Source of the DNA: Odobenus rosmarus divergens
Lineage: Eukaryota; Chordata; Mammalia; Carnivora; Odobenidae
Length of the DNA: 64,000 bases
Direction: 5' to 3'
NCBI RefSeq assembly: GCF_000321225.1
Contig: NW_004450303.1
Span: forward strand, 2,663,117-2,727,116
The notes beneath the pieces were generated by a model. The model ran no database searches, was not told the DNA's origin, and was given only the letters and a program-made list of their open reading frames with translations. The translations under genes and the position numbers were made by a program. Of the stretch, positions 32,515 through 43,240 are shown piece by piece. Each line of letters opens with the position of its first letter. Position 1 is the first letter of the stretch.

Positions 32515-32700
32515 CAACACAATTCAATTCAGCATGTACCAGTTGTTCGGGAAGTGTGTAAGGCACCGACCTAAATGCTGAAGGGTACATAAAATAATTG
32601 TGACACTTTCTAAAGGAGCTATCTTAAAAGATATCAAGGGGATAGACAGTTGAATCTTACACCAAGAGCCGCAAGGGCAGAAAAAAATTATAGGGTGTTA
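32515..32700 (-). mobile_element. Possible L2 3' end
   Basis: 'attcaattcagcatgtacca' and 'aaggcaccgacctaaatgct' recall the reverse complement of the L2 terminus. Diverged. Confidence 0.4.
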
Positions 32701-32744
32701 TGTAGCACCTTTTTCATGTGAAGTTTTGAATTTTTATGTTTACT

Positions 32745-32870
32745 GTTTTAAGAAAAAATGGCTCACTTCTTGAGAGCAGATACTATGTAGTCTGTATCTG
32801 CATCTTCTAATCATACATAGCAAATTCTGGGCAAATAGTATAAATTTTTAAAATACTTGTTGACCTACTT
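32745..32870 (+). mobile_element. L2 3' end
   Basis: 'cttgagagcagatactatgt', 'tctgtatctgcatcttc', 'catagcaaattctgggcaaa' and 'aatacttgttgacctac' follow the L2 3' UTR order on the plus strand. Directly faces the minus-strand L2 at 32885. Confidence 0.6.
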
Positions 32871-32884
32871 TGCCGGTTGCACTA

Positions 32885-33165
32885 CAGATTTACTGAATTC
32901 CTACTATGTGCCCAATGCTGTACTAGGCATAATGTGGAATGCATAACTCTGTCTCCAGCAAAGGGAGCACTAATGAACAGGGCATGCTTGGTAGACATTT
33001 AAGACATTCCTTGACCAGACTAGACTCTTGACTCTTGAGTAGAGTCCAGGTTTTGAGGTGAGGAGGAAATAAGCTTGGAAAGATCAGATTGGTCCATAGT
33101 ATAGAAGACCTTGAAAATCAAGCAAAAAAAGCTAGACTTGAGTGGTAAAACAAGAAGTATAATTA
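32885..33165 (-). mobile_element. L2 3' end
   Basis: 'atttactgaattcctactat' and 'gtgcccaatgctgtactagg' are the reverse complement of the L2 terminus. Later 'gtatagaagaccttgaaaat' matches a more upstream L2 block. Confidence 0.7.
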
Positions 33166-33839
33166 CCATATCAAATAAATCCATTACCAAGGATGAGAAG
33201 AAATGTTAAGATTATATTATCAATTGTTTCATGTGTGGTAATATAAATATTCCAGTTCCTATTATTTGAGAAACAATAAAATAAAAAGGAGCTCTTCCTA
33301 CTTTCTTGAAATGAAATATGTTTTCTTTAGTGTTACTTTTGCCCACCTGTCTAGACAGTCTATCTAGCAGCACATTCATGGCATCCTTCTCCTTTTTCTG
33401 GAACCTCAGCCCTGCTTTTTTTGCTCCTTTTTCCTACACATGTGTTTCTTCTGGAGCTAATGACCTGTTTCAGCCATCATTTGTGTTTGCAAATGATTAT
33501 TAAAACCATCATGTTTTCAGTCCAAATGATTTAAGTTCTAATAAGCTACTCATTTTGTCCTTTAATCAATTGACCCATCCATTCATTTGACATGAATGGA
33601 GAAGGCAAATTACATGGAAGGAATCTGGATTGCATGGACAATGTAAAGAATAAAAAGAGACAGTTGAGGGCCCTGAGAAGCTTCCAAGCTAGTAAGGCAT
33701 TAGTAATATATTCCAAGCTTCTTGTATATCCTCACATTTAATAATACCACTATGGCATGTTGTTTACTCCATAAAGTAAAATGTAATTTAAAATATTTAA
33801 ACATCTCATTAATACCATTCATACATTCTTGATACAGTG
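33166..33839. other. Unassigned AT-rich DNA
   Basis: No gene. A small inverted repeat TCCATTCAT/ATGAATGGA with a 5-nt loop lies at 33578-33600. Confidence 0.45.
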
Positions 33840-33987
33840 AGTGGGGGAGGTAGGGAGAGAACCCTCAAGCAGACTCCCTACTGAGCACAGAGCCTGATGT
33901 GGGGCTCATTGCCAAGACCCATGAAATCATGACCTGAGCTGAAACTGAGAGCCAGGGTCTCAACCGAGTGAGTGACCCAGACACCCC
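33840..33987 (-). mobile_element. CAN-SINE lacking its A-tail
   Basis: Minus-strand head and part of the body (from 'gtgggggaggtagggagaga' to 'gagtgagtgacccagacacc'). The tail is absent and no TSD is seen. Confidence 0.85.
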
Positions 33988-34920
33988 GCTAGCTGTAATT
34001 TTAAAAGATCACACTGGAAGTAGTTTGGAGCACAGATGGAAGAAAGAATCAGCATATCTAGAGGTAAGTAGACCAATGTGGAGAGAATAACCTTGGATGT
34101 TGTTTGGATTAAACAAATGTTACTACATGAACAGCCTCTGCTAAGTAGTAAGCTCTTAATGAATGTATCTTCTAGAATTATTACTATTGGCATTATGTTA
34201 CTCTTATTTGTATTACTGAAATAGTCTTTGTGAGAAATGAGAAAAGATTAGAACATATACTAGAATTTCAGAAATAGGGTTGGAGAAGAAAGCCCAGATT
34301 CTCAAAAATCAGCAGGGGTAGGGGGGAGGAGAGGCTAGAATTAAGAAGGTTTTCTGTAGATGACAGGATAAGGTAGAAGGAGAGGACTAGAATGTGCTTT
34401 GAAACCTTGAATCATGGCCCATTAGTAGATTGTGATATCAATCTAGAGGGTTATGACGGGCCATTAAAAAAACGCAAAATAGAACAGAATTTTAGTGTTC
34501 ACACAGAGTATCTCAAGTAATTATTCTACAAAACTTTTATGTGAATGGTATATGTAAGGACATTTTTGGTGGGTATGTAGTGTATCTAGGCCCTATATTT
34601 AGCACAGGTCTGAATGAGTCTGGATGATTACAGGGCAGACAGCTCAGAGAAGACTAGCGCTCAGGTTTCTGAAGGCATACTGATTCCAAGGTGGAACAGA
34701 AGCTGAGAGAGAAGCCATGCTTACCTTTTTCTTTCAAACCTGCATATTAGATAAGAGATCAATCCTCTTCATGGATTAGAGGTACGAAGAAAGGACAGAA
34801 GTGTTGTTTTTTGTTTATTTGTTTGTTTGTTTAGGAAACTCATCCATAGGGAGCAAGAGGAATTCAGAGTGTGTGTTTCCTTCTGATAGATGATTTATTT
34901 TCCTCCAATTTTTGATGGAA
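33988..34920. other. Unassigned unique DNA with (GTTT)n
   Basis: No gene. A (GTTT)n tract lies at 34806-34833. Purine-rich segment near 34310-34390. Confidence 0.45.
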
Positions 34921-35138
34921 GGGGCACCTGGTTGGCTCAGTCCATTAAGTGGCTGACTCTTGATTTCGTCTTAGGTCATGATCTCAGGGTCCTGGGATTG
35001 AGCCCCGTGTTGGGCTCTGCCCTCAGCAGGCTTGAGATTCTCTCTCTCCTTCGCCCTTTGCCCCTCTTCCCCCTTATATGTGCGCATTCGCTCTCTCTTT
35101 CTAAAATAAATCAATCAATCTTTAAAACAAAACAAAAA
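34921..35138 (+). mobile_element. CAN-SINE, older subfamily
   Basis: Head GGGGCACCTGGTTGGCTCAG with the 'gctgactcttgatttcgtct' signature and an A-rich tail with C interruptions (AAAACAAAACAAAAA). TSD is poorly preserved, at most a shared TTGATG. Confidence 0.92.
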
Positions 35139-35301
35139 CTCCTTGATGAGACAATTAGGTTTCCATATAAGAAAAAACAAAAGGAGGAACTCTAGTCCTA
35201 TCTTACATGATGCACATAATTCCAAATAGAATTAAAATCTAAATGTGAATGGCAAAACAAAAATGGCTTAGAAGGCTATTCAGGAAAGGATCTTCATTAA
35301 A
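35139..35301 (+). mobile_element. Old L1 ORF2 fragment, part 1
   Basis: 'ttccaaatagaattaaaatc', 'taaatgtgaatggcaaaaca' and 'aggaaaggatcttcattaaa' follow L1 ORF2 downstream of the reverse transcriptase. The element continues at 36318 ('aaacaaactcaagaaacact') and at 36983, so two later insertions split it. Confidence 0.75.
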
Positions 35302-35530
35302 TGGAGGGTTACCAAGCGTTGTCCCCCCCCCCCCCAACAGGTAAACATCCCTTTATTCACTGAGGCCACTGAAGCCACTGAGGGAAGTGGCTTCCTCTGG
35401 AGCACTGGTCTGCCAAGGGGACAGCACACAGGATTCACGGGGTTCACGCCCCAGCCAGCTCTGCTGCAGGCCCAGACTTCCCTATCGGCAGCAGAGCCCA
35501 AGGCAGGCTCCCCTTTCTCTCCCCCCACAG

Positions 35531-35745
35531 CCGTGGAGACCATCCCAGTGCTTGGGGCCCTCTGCTCCTCTTCCACCTTGAACCGGGCCCTGGGAGACTT
35601 GGCCAGAGAGCTCGGCAAACTGGACGTGCGGCGCTGGGCCAGCTTCATGGACGCCGGAGTGGAGAAGGGGGACGGGGAGGAGGCGCTGCGGGAGCTGGGC
35701 AGTCTGGCCCAGTGCTACCAGGGTGGGGACGGCCTCGCGGACTGA
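35531..35745 (+). pseudogene. Terminal-exon-like coding patch, unidentified
   Basis: About 70 codons from the acceptor-like AG at 35530 to TGA at 35743. The reading includes [20 protein letters not shown] and ends YQGGDGLAD. Nearly all third positions are G or C, Leu/Glu/Arg composition suggests an alpha-helical domain, and AATAAA follows about 35 nt after the stop. There is no upstream exon or promoter, so it is treated as a displaced gene fragment. Function unknown. Confidence 0.35.
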
Positions 35746-36149
35746 GGTGTTCCAGGCAAAGGAAAGCGCTAGTTTACAATAAACACCGTGGGTGCAGGAC
35801 TCAGTGTTCCGGGACTGGGCTACACCAGCAAGGGCGTGTGCTACATTTAGAAACGCCGTGATCAGGTCTCAGAACAATAAATACGCGCCGTGGGACTGAG
35901 GAGAAAAAGAAAAGGAGCTGAGTCCCCCTCTCCCCCAGGGCCGAGCACACATAGCTTCCGAAGACCTTGAAAGACGCCTACACGGGCCCAGCTGTCCAGA
36001 CCCCCAGTCTGCCTCTGTCCTTGTCCTCAGCCCCTGCTCCTGCGGCTCTGTGTCCCAAGCTCAGGGGCATCCCGGCACAGTACAAGCGCCCTCCCTCGGG
36101 GGGCCGGCGGGGGCAGGAGGTGCAGACGACAGCCACGCGTGCCCAGTCA

Positions 36150-36304
36150 CCCGTCCATCTCCTCCTCAGACAGAAGATCCCTGCGTCTGACAGCTGGTCT
36201 GTGTTGCTCATACTGGTTGCATCCTCCTTGTCCTCGGAGCTGGCCTCGCAGGCCGTGTGGAAGAGCTGCACGAGTTCTCGGAAACGGTGGGAAACCTCGG
36301 TGGG
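36150..36304 (-). pseudogene. Coding-like patch on the opposite strand, unidentified
   Basis: Minus-strand reading [20 protein letters not shown] continues [15 protein letters not shown] one-base shift then gives SEEEMDG followed by TGA near 36150, whereas the original frame runs on without a plausible end. That suggests a frameshifted C-terminus ending in an acidic tail. No start or upstream exon. Identity unknown. Confidence 0.3.
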
Positions 36305-36317
36305 GGTCTTCTTTAAA

Positions 36318-36407
36318 CAAACTCAAGAAACACTAACAACAACAAAAGAGAGAGCTCAGACAAAATTAAAATGAGAAATTAATGTTAATTAAGATGAAGG
36401 TTTATCC
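36318..36407 (+). mobile_element. Old L1 ORF2 fragment, part 2
   Basis: 'aaacaaactcaagaaacact' and 'caaaattaaaatgagaaatt' continue the L1 ORF2 order from 35301. Ends at the young L1 insertion. Confidence 0.65.
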
Positions 36408-36971
36408 TTGCAACGACGTGGATGGAACTGGAGGGTGTTACGCTGAGTGAAATAAGTCAATCAGAGAAAGACATGTATCATATGACCTCACTGATATGAG
36501 GAATTCTTAATCTCAGGAAACAAACTGAGGGTTGCTGGAGTGGTGGGGGGTGGGAGGGATGGGGTGGCTGGGTGATAGACACTGGGGAGGGTATGTGCTA
36601 TGGTGAGCGCTGTGAAGTGTGCAAGACTGTTGAATCACAGATCTGTACTTCTGAAACAAATAATGCAATATATGTTAAGAAAAAAAAAGAAGATAGCAGG
36701 AGGGGAAGAATGAAGGGGTGTAAGTCGGAGGGGGAGACTAACCATGAGAGATGATGGACTCTGAAAAACAAACTGAGGGTTCTAGAGGGGAGGGGGGTGG
36801 GGGGATGGGTTAGCCTGGTGATGGGTATTAAAGAGGGCCCGTTCTGCGTGGAGCACTGGGTGTTATACGCAAACAATGAATCATGGAACACTACATCAAA
36901 AACTAATGATGTAATGTATGGTGATTAACATAACAAAAAAAAGAAGTGTCAGACAAAAAAAAAAAAAAAAA
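36408..36971 (+). mobile_element. Young 5'-truncated L1 with two A-tracts
   Basis: Starts in the last ORF2 codons ('caacgacgtggatggaactg') and contains the full 3' UTR to 'gtgattaacataac'. Then come A8, a 12-nt spacer GAAGTGTCAGAC (36943-36954), and A17. TSD GAAGGTTTATCC (36396-36407) and GAATTTTATCC (36972-36982), less than perfect. Inserted in the old L1. Confidence 0.9.
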
Positions 36972-36982
36972 GAATTTTATCC

Positions 36983-37185
36983 AAAGGTGCCATATAAAAA
37001 ATGAAAAGACAAGCTTCAGAATAAGAGAAGGTATTTGCAACATATACCCAACAAAACCCTAGCATCCAAAATATTTTCAAGAACTCCTACCAAACAATAT
37101 GAAAAAACAGACAACCCAATAGAAGAAAAAAGCAAAAGAATAGGCACTTTACAAGAGAAGAAACAGAAACAAACCAACAACTCCT
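36983..37185 (+). mobile_element. Old L1 ORF2 fragment, part 3
   Basis: 'aaatgaaaagacaagcttca', 'agagaaggtatttgcaacat' and 'caacccaatagaagaaaaaa' follow L1 ORF2 near its C-terminal domain. Confidence 0.8.
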
Positions 37186-37189
37186 TGAT

Positions 37190-37645
37190 TAGTGTTTATT
37201 GTCTACAACTCAAACCCAAATTCTGCCTTCAAGGTCTTTTGCAAATTTGCCCCCCAAAGACTCACTTCCACTCACTTTTCCTAAGACCTCTAAATAGTCA
37301 AACTTACTATTTCTCAAGTAAACCTTGTCTTTTCCTCTCTCCCGGCTTTGAAAAGCCAATAAGTGCTGCAGCTTCTGGAATACCTCCCAACTGCAACCAT
37401 GTATACACCATCCATCCCCTCTAGCATGAGGTTGTACGTTCATCCATTTGTTTAAAATGCCTCCTGATCCTTGTATTCTTCCTTTGTTTCAAATTTTTCC
37501 TTTCTCCGTTCATCTCCTTTCTTTCAACCAGACACTGAAACTCGTTGAGGTCAGAAAGCACATCTCCTTTTATAAAAATATCTGTACATTTTTCTAGGAT
37601 GTACTTTATGTAGAGTAGATATTTTTGATTGATAATTGTGAAAAG
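37190..37645 (+). mobile_element. L2 LINE 3' region
   Basis: 'gcagcttctggaatacctcc', 'gaggtcagaaagcacatctc' and 'tttatgtagagtagatattt' follow the L2 ORF2 end and 3' UTR on the plus strand. Diverged. Confidence 0.5.
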
Positions 37646-38404
37646 AGAACGTCTTTTTTGGATATTTTCTCGGTGTAAATGAGGTCATCATAATAGCATC
37701 TGCAGTTACTCTGAAGATTTGCTCTTTAGCTCATTGAGTTTGAAAAAACATTTTCCTAAAATAAAAGTAATGTCTTTCTTTTTCCTTAGTTCATGTCATC
37801 TACATCCATGTCCACTTTCTCTTCTTACAGCAAAGGACTCCTACTTTGCTGCTGATCTGATCTCCTAAGTATTTCTTGGCTCTCTCTTAGTTCTCAGAGC
37901 CCATCTCCTTTCCATCCTCACCGCCACTAACTCGGTTTTTGTTCTCATCATTCCACCTAGAAGTTTCTATACACTCTTTCTTGAGGCTGAGCTGTCCTCC
38001 GCACTACTGCGGGACTCAGTTCTCACACCCCTGCTTTGATGGCTATCCTTCCAGGCTAACACATGAAGTTCTCCAAGGAGGCAGAAGCACGGTGGTCCTG
38101 CTTTGTACACAGACAGCCCAGCACTCGACTCCTGGCACTGCCATCTGTACTTGAGTGGGAATAGGAGGAAAAGGAGACAAAGAATTAATGCAAAGAACTT
38201 CCAAAGAAAGAACCGCTTATGGACAACAAGAGAGGAGGAGTAATCAGCAATGACTTTGGGCTTTTGAGTTTGAAAATAGTATGTATGATGAGACAGTAAT
38301 AGGAAATTTATAGCAATGAGTGAACCAATACTTCTTGTTCAGTGGATGTTAATATGGTACATTTGATCCTTAAAATATTCTCACTAAGTGGATACCATTT
38401 TCTA
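37646..38404. other. Unassigned unique DNA
   Basis: No gene. The frame at 37939-38154 has no recognisable similarity. 38320-38400 may be a diverged MIR. Confidence 0.4.
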
Positions 38405-38560
38405 GAATTGTTCATTGTTATTTGGGCAAGTCACTCAATCTGTGCCTCAGTTTCCTCATTTATAAAACGTGGATAATAACACGTGTCCCACAGGGGTATG
38501 ACAAGGATTAAATAAGATGAGAAGTTATAATCTTAGAATGGCAACTGGTACATAGTTTGG
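38405..38560 (+). mobile_element. MIR SINE
   Basis: 'gggcaagtcactcaatctgt', 'gcctcagtttcctcatttat', 'aaaacgtggataataacacg' and 'caaggattaaataagatgag' are the MIR core and 3' part, well preserved. Confidence 0.85.
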
Positions 38561-38919
38561 GATGAGAAATTGCCAGCTATTATAATGATAATGGTGGTGG
38601 CATATGAAATGTTTGACCTTTTGGCTCCGTTCTCCACCCAAGCCAAATTAATCACACTCCTTAAACATATCTCTTAGCCAGGGGTGTTCTTATCATCCCC
38701 TTTCTGCAAAAAATAAGTAAGTACACTTGTCATTCTTTAGAACCAATTCTAAATTCCCTCTAATATTTCCTTATTATTCTAGGTACTGTGAGCGATTCTT
38801 ACTTCCATGGTTCCCAAAAGTTTAATATAATTTTTGAAGCACCTGTATTATTATAATGATATTATGATGTGATTATACGTTATGGTGTTTGACGCATGGA
38901 ATTTCTTTATTGCAGGGAA

Positions 38920-39080
38920 AATGCCTATTTAAAAATAGGGCTTATTGTTTTATTTTCTCACTATAAAAAAGTGCTCATTATAAAAAAGTTGGGAAAAAAG
39001 TAAAGATTGAAAAAAAATCTGTAATGTGATCACCTAAGATAACCATTATTTATAATTGATATCTTTACCTAAAATATCTT
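38920..39080 (-). mobile_element. Old L1 (L1ME-type) fragment
   Basis: 'aagtgctcattataaaaaag', 'gtgatcacctaagataacca' and 'ttatttataattgatatctt' are the antisense of an old L1M 3' region. A 17-bp near-duplication (CTCACTATAAAAAAGTG/CTCATTATAAAAAAGTT) lies at 38957-38990. Confidence 0.5.
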
Positions 39081-42049
39081 GAGGCATTTAAGAAAAATTC
39101 ATTGGGTTTGTCCTAGGTATGGTTTTGATTTCTGGGTTTGTTTTTTTTTTAATTTGTTTTTGGTTTGAAGATCACACCATTTAAGGGTGTCTATTTCAAT
39201 CCTTTTGTGTTGACCACACTGTCAAAAACTTTGTCAGTCATAAAATCTCATGTGCTTTACGCTTCTCATCCTTGTTTCTTCCTTCTCTCATTTCAAAAGT
39301 GCCTAAAGATGCTACATTAAATAAGTGTTTGTTTCATGAATTAAAGTCTATTTAACCATTATGGCGTTAAGCACTCTACTTACTTTTCTAAGAGATGAAA
39401 CAATTCATTGTCCTTATTAATTGATATTTGAAATTTCACCTTGATATCATTCATAAGTTTTGCTCCAAAGGTTTGAAAATAAGATATGAAAAATTAGGTT
39501 GGCATGATGATGTCTACACATGCTGGCTTCCAGTCATCATTCTTTGGAAGAATAATTAGAGTATTAAAGAGATGGAAAATAATGTAGCACATTTGTTCTT
39601 GGGCAAAGGACTAAGTTATGTGTGGAAGTTGCCTTTTAAAACAGCAACATATAATGTCAACTCTGTCTTGCAGAGTTGAATTCAAAGAGAATCTCACATT
39701 TTGTTATTTCTGTTAATGATTAGCTCTGCTTGGGAGGTTAAGCATATCTCTGAGGTGTGCTTTGATAAACATTTCCTCATTTGGAAAAGCATCAAGAAAT
39801 CTTGGATGAGAAAAGCATCAAGAAATCTTCTTTTTTTAAGATTCATAAATGTAAGGATAATATTCTTGCCTTCATATAACAAGTTTGTTTCCAGGCTTCT
39901 GGTTAGTGAAGGAAGGATCTGGAGGACACAAGAAAAATCACGGAGGTAAGTTTTATAAAGAATCCTTTAGAGAGAAAAAAAATACTAATATTATTATTAA
40001 TAAATTATGAGGCATGTTTGTTGTTGTTTTTGTTTTTTTGTTTTTTTTTTTTTTTTGGTCTATATGTGTTTTAGCAACCCAAAGGCATTGGTTGCATTTC
40101 TTAATTATCTGGGACTATTTTACTTTTGGCTAACTGAATGCTAGGAATGCTTTAGGCAGTATTTCCTAATTTTGTAGTGTCACAACTGAGGTTAAGGGCA
40201 GCTTCTGAAAGGATACCCCTGTGTATGATCTGCTAGGTTAGAGAGAACTCCCTGGGAAAAAACAATCATCCACACTTATCTGAAAGTTGGCACTATCATG
40301 AATGAGAGGCATAATAATATTATGGTAAGATACATTTCCTTTTTCAGTCAGTGTGGGGACAAAGAAATGGGATAGAGATGAAACAACTTCCCCATGGCTC
40401 TGGAGTTAACTAAAACAGAGCTCCTTAAAATATTGTTTATTGCAGTGATATTTGTGCTACTTGGTTAAAGATCTCAACATCTTTACGGTCAAATTTCTCT
40501 TCAAAGTTTTGTGACATTTTTAGAAGAATTAACTGCGGTCTGAAAATTGGCAAATAGTACCTCAGTGTAAGAACAGATCATTTCAGGCGAAGAAGGAAAG
40601 ACCTGGACATGTATGGGTCTATAAAGAAATGGTCTTTTAAGAATTTTTCTCTTTGTTCAAGAGGGATTTCTTCATTAAAACAAAACAAGGCAAGTGTTAG
40701 AATTTGACTTAACGTGTACTAATCATGAAGTAATGTGAACACAGTAAAATTTAGCCAGCGCCTCTCTGTTATGGACCAAATTGAGTTAGTTTATTTGAAG
40801 AAAATACTTTCCTAATGATTTTACTAACCAACTCCCAATTCTTTGCAAAAAGGATGTGACAAGAGAAAATTTAAAAGACGAGAGAAGTATAAACAAATGA
40901 TAAATTCAGGGCAAGAACTTTGCTCTGGACACCTTGTTTTGTTGCGGCTGTGTTTCATTTCTTTGTACAGCATTTTTAAGAGAAGAGTGCTTGGCTGCTA
41001 GTTAGAGGGTTATACTCCCCCTCTTTTTCAGGGAGAACCAGGCAAAGAAATTATGATATGTGCCGTATTGTAAAAAGAAACATTTGCTTCGAAGCTTGTA
41101 GCTGACATTTTTATGCAAGATCTTGTGCTTTCAAGGCAATGAAAGGCTGGAAAATGTTTTCCTTTTAGAGTGTGAGGAGGATCTCACATTAAAATAAGCC
41201 CTATTTACTGGTTTCTGATTAAAAATATCATGTTTTGGCTTTTTTCTTCCACTAGGTGCTGGTTAACCACAGATATGATCTGCTGAACATTGCTACAGAG
41301 CTGGACTCGCCCTGAACATACTGTGGGGTTTGGACATATAGGTATTCTTCATTTTCTAAAACTTTTGCAAAATATTTCTGATAGTGTTTTAGTAAAATAT
41401 GAAGAAGCGGTTAAGTTCTTAGAGTGTTCCGTTAATTTAGTTTCATTAGCTCATCATTCATCTGAAATTGATATATCTCATCTTTAAAAATTTTAAAGAT
41501 TTTAAAATTTTCTTATTTTCTTTCTTGTATGCTAAAGAATCATGTTTTCCTTGACAAGCCCAAAATTCACATGAGGACGTTTATGGACCTCTCCTCATGT
41601 GTCCACCGTCCACTTTCACCTCTGCCAGCGAAGGGCTGTACAGGTAAATGTGACTCTCTTTGCTTCTCCTCCTCACCTTGGCTTTTCAGTGGCTGGGTGA
41701 GCAAAGGGCACAGAGCAGGGGGCCCTCAGCTGGAGGTTGTTCCTGCTCTTGTGAAGACTATCTCTTGATGTTGTGACCAATCATCCATATGGAGCAGTCA
41801 GGGATAAAATTGCAAATCTCACCTTTTACACAAGCTGCTTAGAATTTGTATGAATTTATAAGCTTGACTAGCACAGATCCTGACATAATCCGTAACAAGC
41901 ATAAATAGAACGAACAAATGAATGTCATAAGTTTTCTTATGATTCACAAATCATCAAGTTAATAGGTGAAAAGAGCTCTCTCACTGAATGTTACCTCCAC
42001 AAAAGAAATCATTTTCTACTTTGTTTACTGTTGGGTCTTCAATATTTCC
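39081..42049. other. Repeat-poor AT-rich DNA
   Basis: About 3 kb without a confident transposon. Low-complexity T-rich tracts occur at 39140-39160 and 40018-40058. At 39784-39829 a 20-bp word GAAAAGCATCAAGAAATCTT occurs twice, 26 bp apart. Open frames at 39694-39949, 41290-41487 and 41529-41768 lack similarity and splice context. Confidence 0.45.
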
Positions 42050-43060
42050 CATGCATTCATTCAAAAAGCATTTACTGAGCACCGACTTTATACTAAACCT
42101 GCGAAGTACTGGAAGGAGAGTGTTGAGTAAAGCGTGAACGACTCCTGCTTTCATGGGCATGTAGTTTTGTGGGATGAACAGGTAGTAAACAAATTACCAA
42201 AAAAGAAATAACAAACATATAAATGCTAATCAAGAAAAAAAGTGTACAAGAGATTTTAAGAGACATAGTAATTAGTAGTATTATTAGTAATACTAATAGT
42301 AAGTGGTAATAGTAATAGTTTGGAGGTGGTGCTGGTTAGGACAGGCTTCTCCCATGGCAATGACATTTGAGTGAGACCTGGATGATTACTAGGATTGGCT
42401 GGAAGTGCAATGAGTAGAAGAGAAGCTCCAGGTGTGGCTGGAGAGGTAGATGGAGTAACTCATGTAAGATTGGGTAAGAACTGGGAATTTATTCTAAGTG
42501 CTAAGACATGCCATTAACGATTTTTGAGCAAGGAGTGAGCCAGGTTATGTTTTAAGAAGATCGTCTGGCCGCTGCATGGAAATTAAATATAGGGGAGCAA
42601 GAGTAGAACGGGGGAGAAAAATCAGGGGCTATCACAGTACTTCAAGCAAGAAATTGTTGGTTTGTTTCCAGGAGAGTGGCAATGAAGACGTCAAAGGTAA
42701 GAGTGGATAGGTTCAATATGTTTTGGAGATCTGATCCATGGATCTTGGTGATGGTTTGGATGTGGAGTTAAAATGAGAAAGGTGTTAAGTGATTGCTACC
42801 AGGTTTCTAGCTTGAGCAACTAGGTGGGTTTCAATGTGATTTACAGAGAAAAGGGAGAATGAAATAAGAGTAAATATCAGGTAGATGTTCAAGAAATCAG
42901 CGTTAGACATGTTAAATTTGGGATGCCTGTAAGACATCTAAGTGATGATATGAAAGAGGAAGATATAGAAAAGATGTCTGGATCGGATCTATAAATTTAG
43001 ATCTCAGCAACATATAAATGGTTTTTAAAACCAGAGGGATGGATAAGACGGCCTAGAGCA
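42050..43060 (-). mobile_element. L2 LINE, about 1 kb, best-preserved copy
   Basis: The plus strand gives the reverse complement of L2 over its whole length: 'cattcattcaaaaagcattt' (3' end), 'ctgctttcatgggcatgtag', 'gacatttgagtgagacctgg', 'gaatttattctaagtgctaa', 'gagcaaggagtgagccaggt', 'tgtggagttaaaatgagaaa', 'tctagcttgagcaactaggt', 'gttagacatgttaaatttgg' and 'aaatttagatctcagcaaca'. Several tri-nucleotide (TAG/TAA) repeats lie at 42267-42320. No TSD is expected or seen. Confidence 0.9.
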
Positions 43061-43061
43061 A

Positions 43062-43240
43062 TACTTTCCCAACTTGTTGGAACATAGAGATTCTTGAGCA
43101 ATTATTTAAAATATATACTCATAGGCTCTACTGCAGATCTACTGAGTCAGAATTTCCAGGATTGGTTAAGAGGTAATCTGTGTTCCTAAGAAGCACTCCA
43201 GCTGCTTTTTGTAATCAGATATATTTGGGAAACACTGAGT
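43062..43240 (+). mobile_element. MER5A-like hAT (Charlie) non-autonomous transposon
   Basis: Left end 'caatactttcccaacttg' and right end 'tttgggaaacactgag' are inverted relative to each other. The middle has 'aggctctactgcagatctac', 'tgagtcagaatttccaggat' and 'aagaagcactccagctgctt', the MER5A order. No transposase coding. It directly follows the L2. Confidence 0.75.

Larger units (their letters stand above)
35302..36304. other. GC-rich segment inserted in an old L1; resembles tail-to-tail gene ends
   Basis: About 1 kb, strongly GC- and CpG-rich, within AT-rich L1 sequence. L1 matches up to 'atcttcattaaa' and resumes from 'tcttctttaaa', so these look like a duplicated site (35290-35301, 36307-36317). 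Plus strand: acceptor-like 'ctctccccccacag' (35517-35530), then a GC3-rich frame to a stop at 35743 and AATAAA at about 35778. Minus strand: a GC3-rich frame from about 36300 to 36165. On minus, AATAAA lies at about 35353. No poly(A) tail at either edge; a C13 run lies near 35324. I do not recognise either protein. Confidence 0.65.

Noticed and set aside
33578..33600. 9-bp inverted repeat with 5-nt loop
   Set aside because: Short hairpins of this size are expected by chance in 64 kb of AT-rich DNA.
35302..36304. CpG-island promoter of a local gene
   Set aside because: There is no downstream exon chain in either direction, and coding-like frames with stops and AATAAA point to 3' ends, not a 5' end. 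It is kept as an insertion instead.
41290..41768. Two consecutive plus-strand frames (65 and 79 codons)
   Set aside because: Different frames, no consistent splice junction between them, and no recognisable protein.
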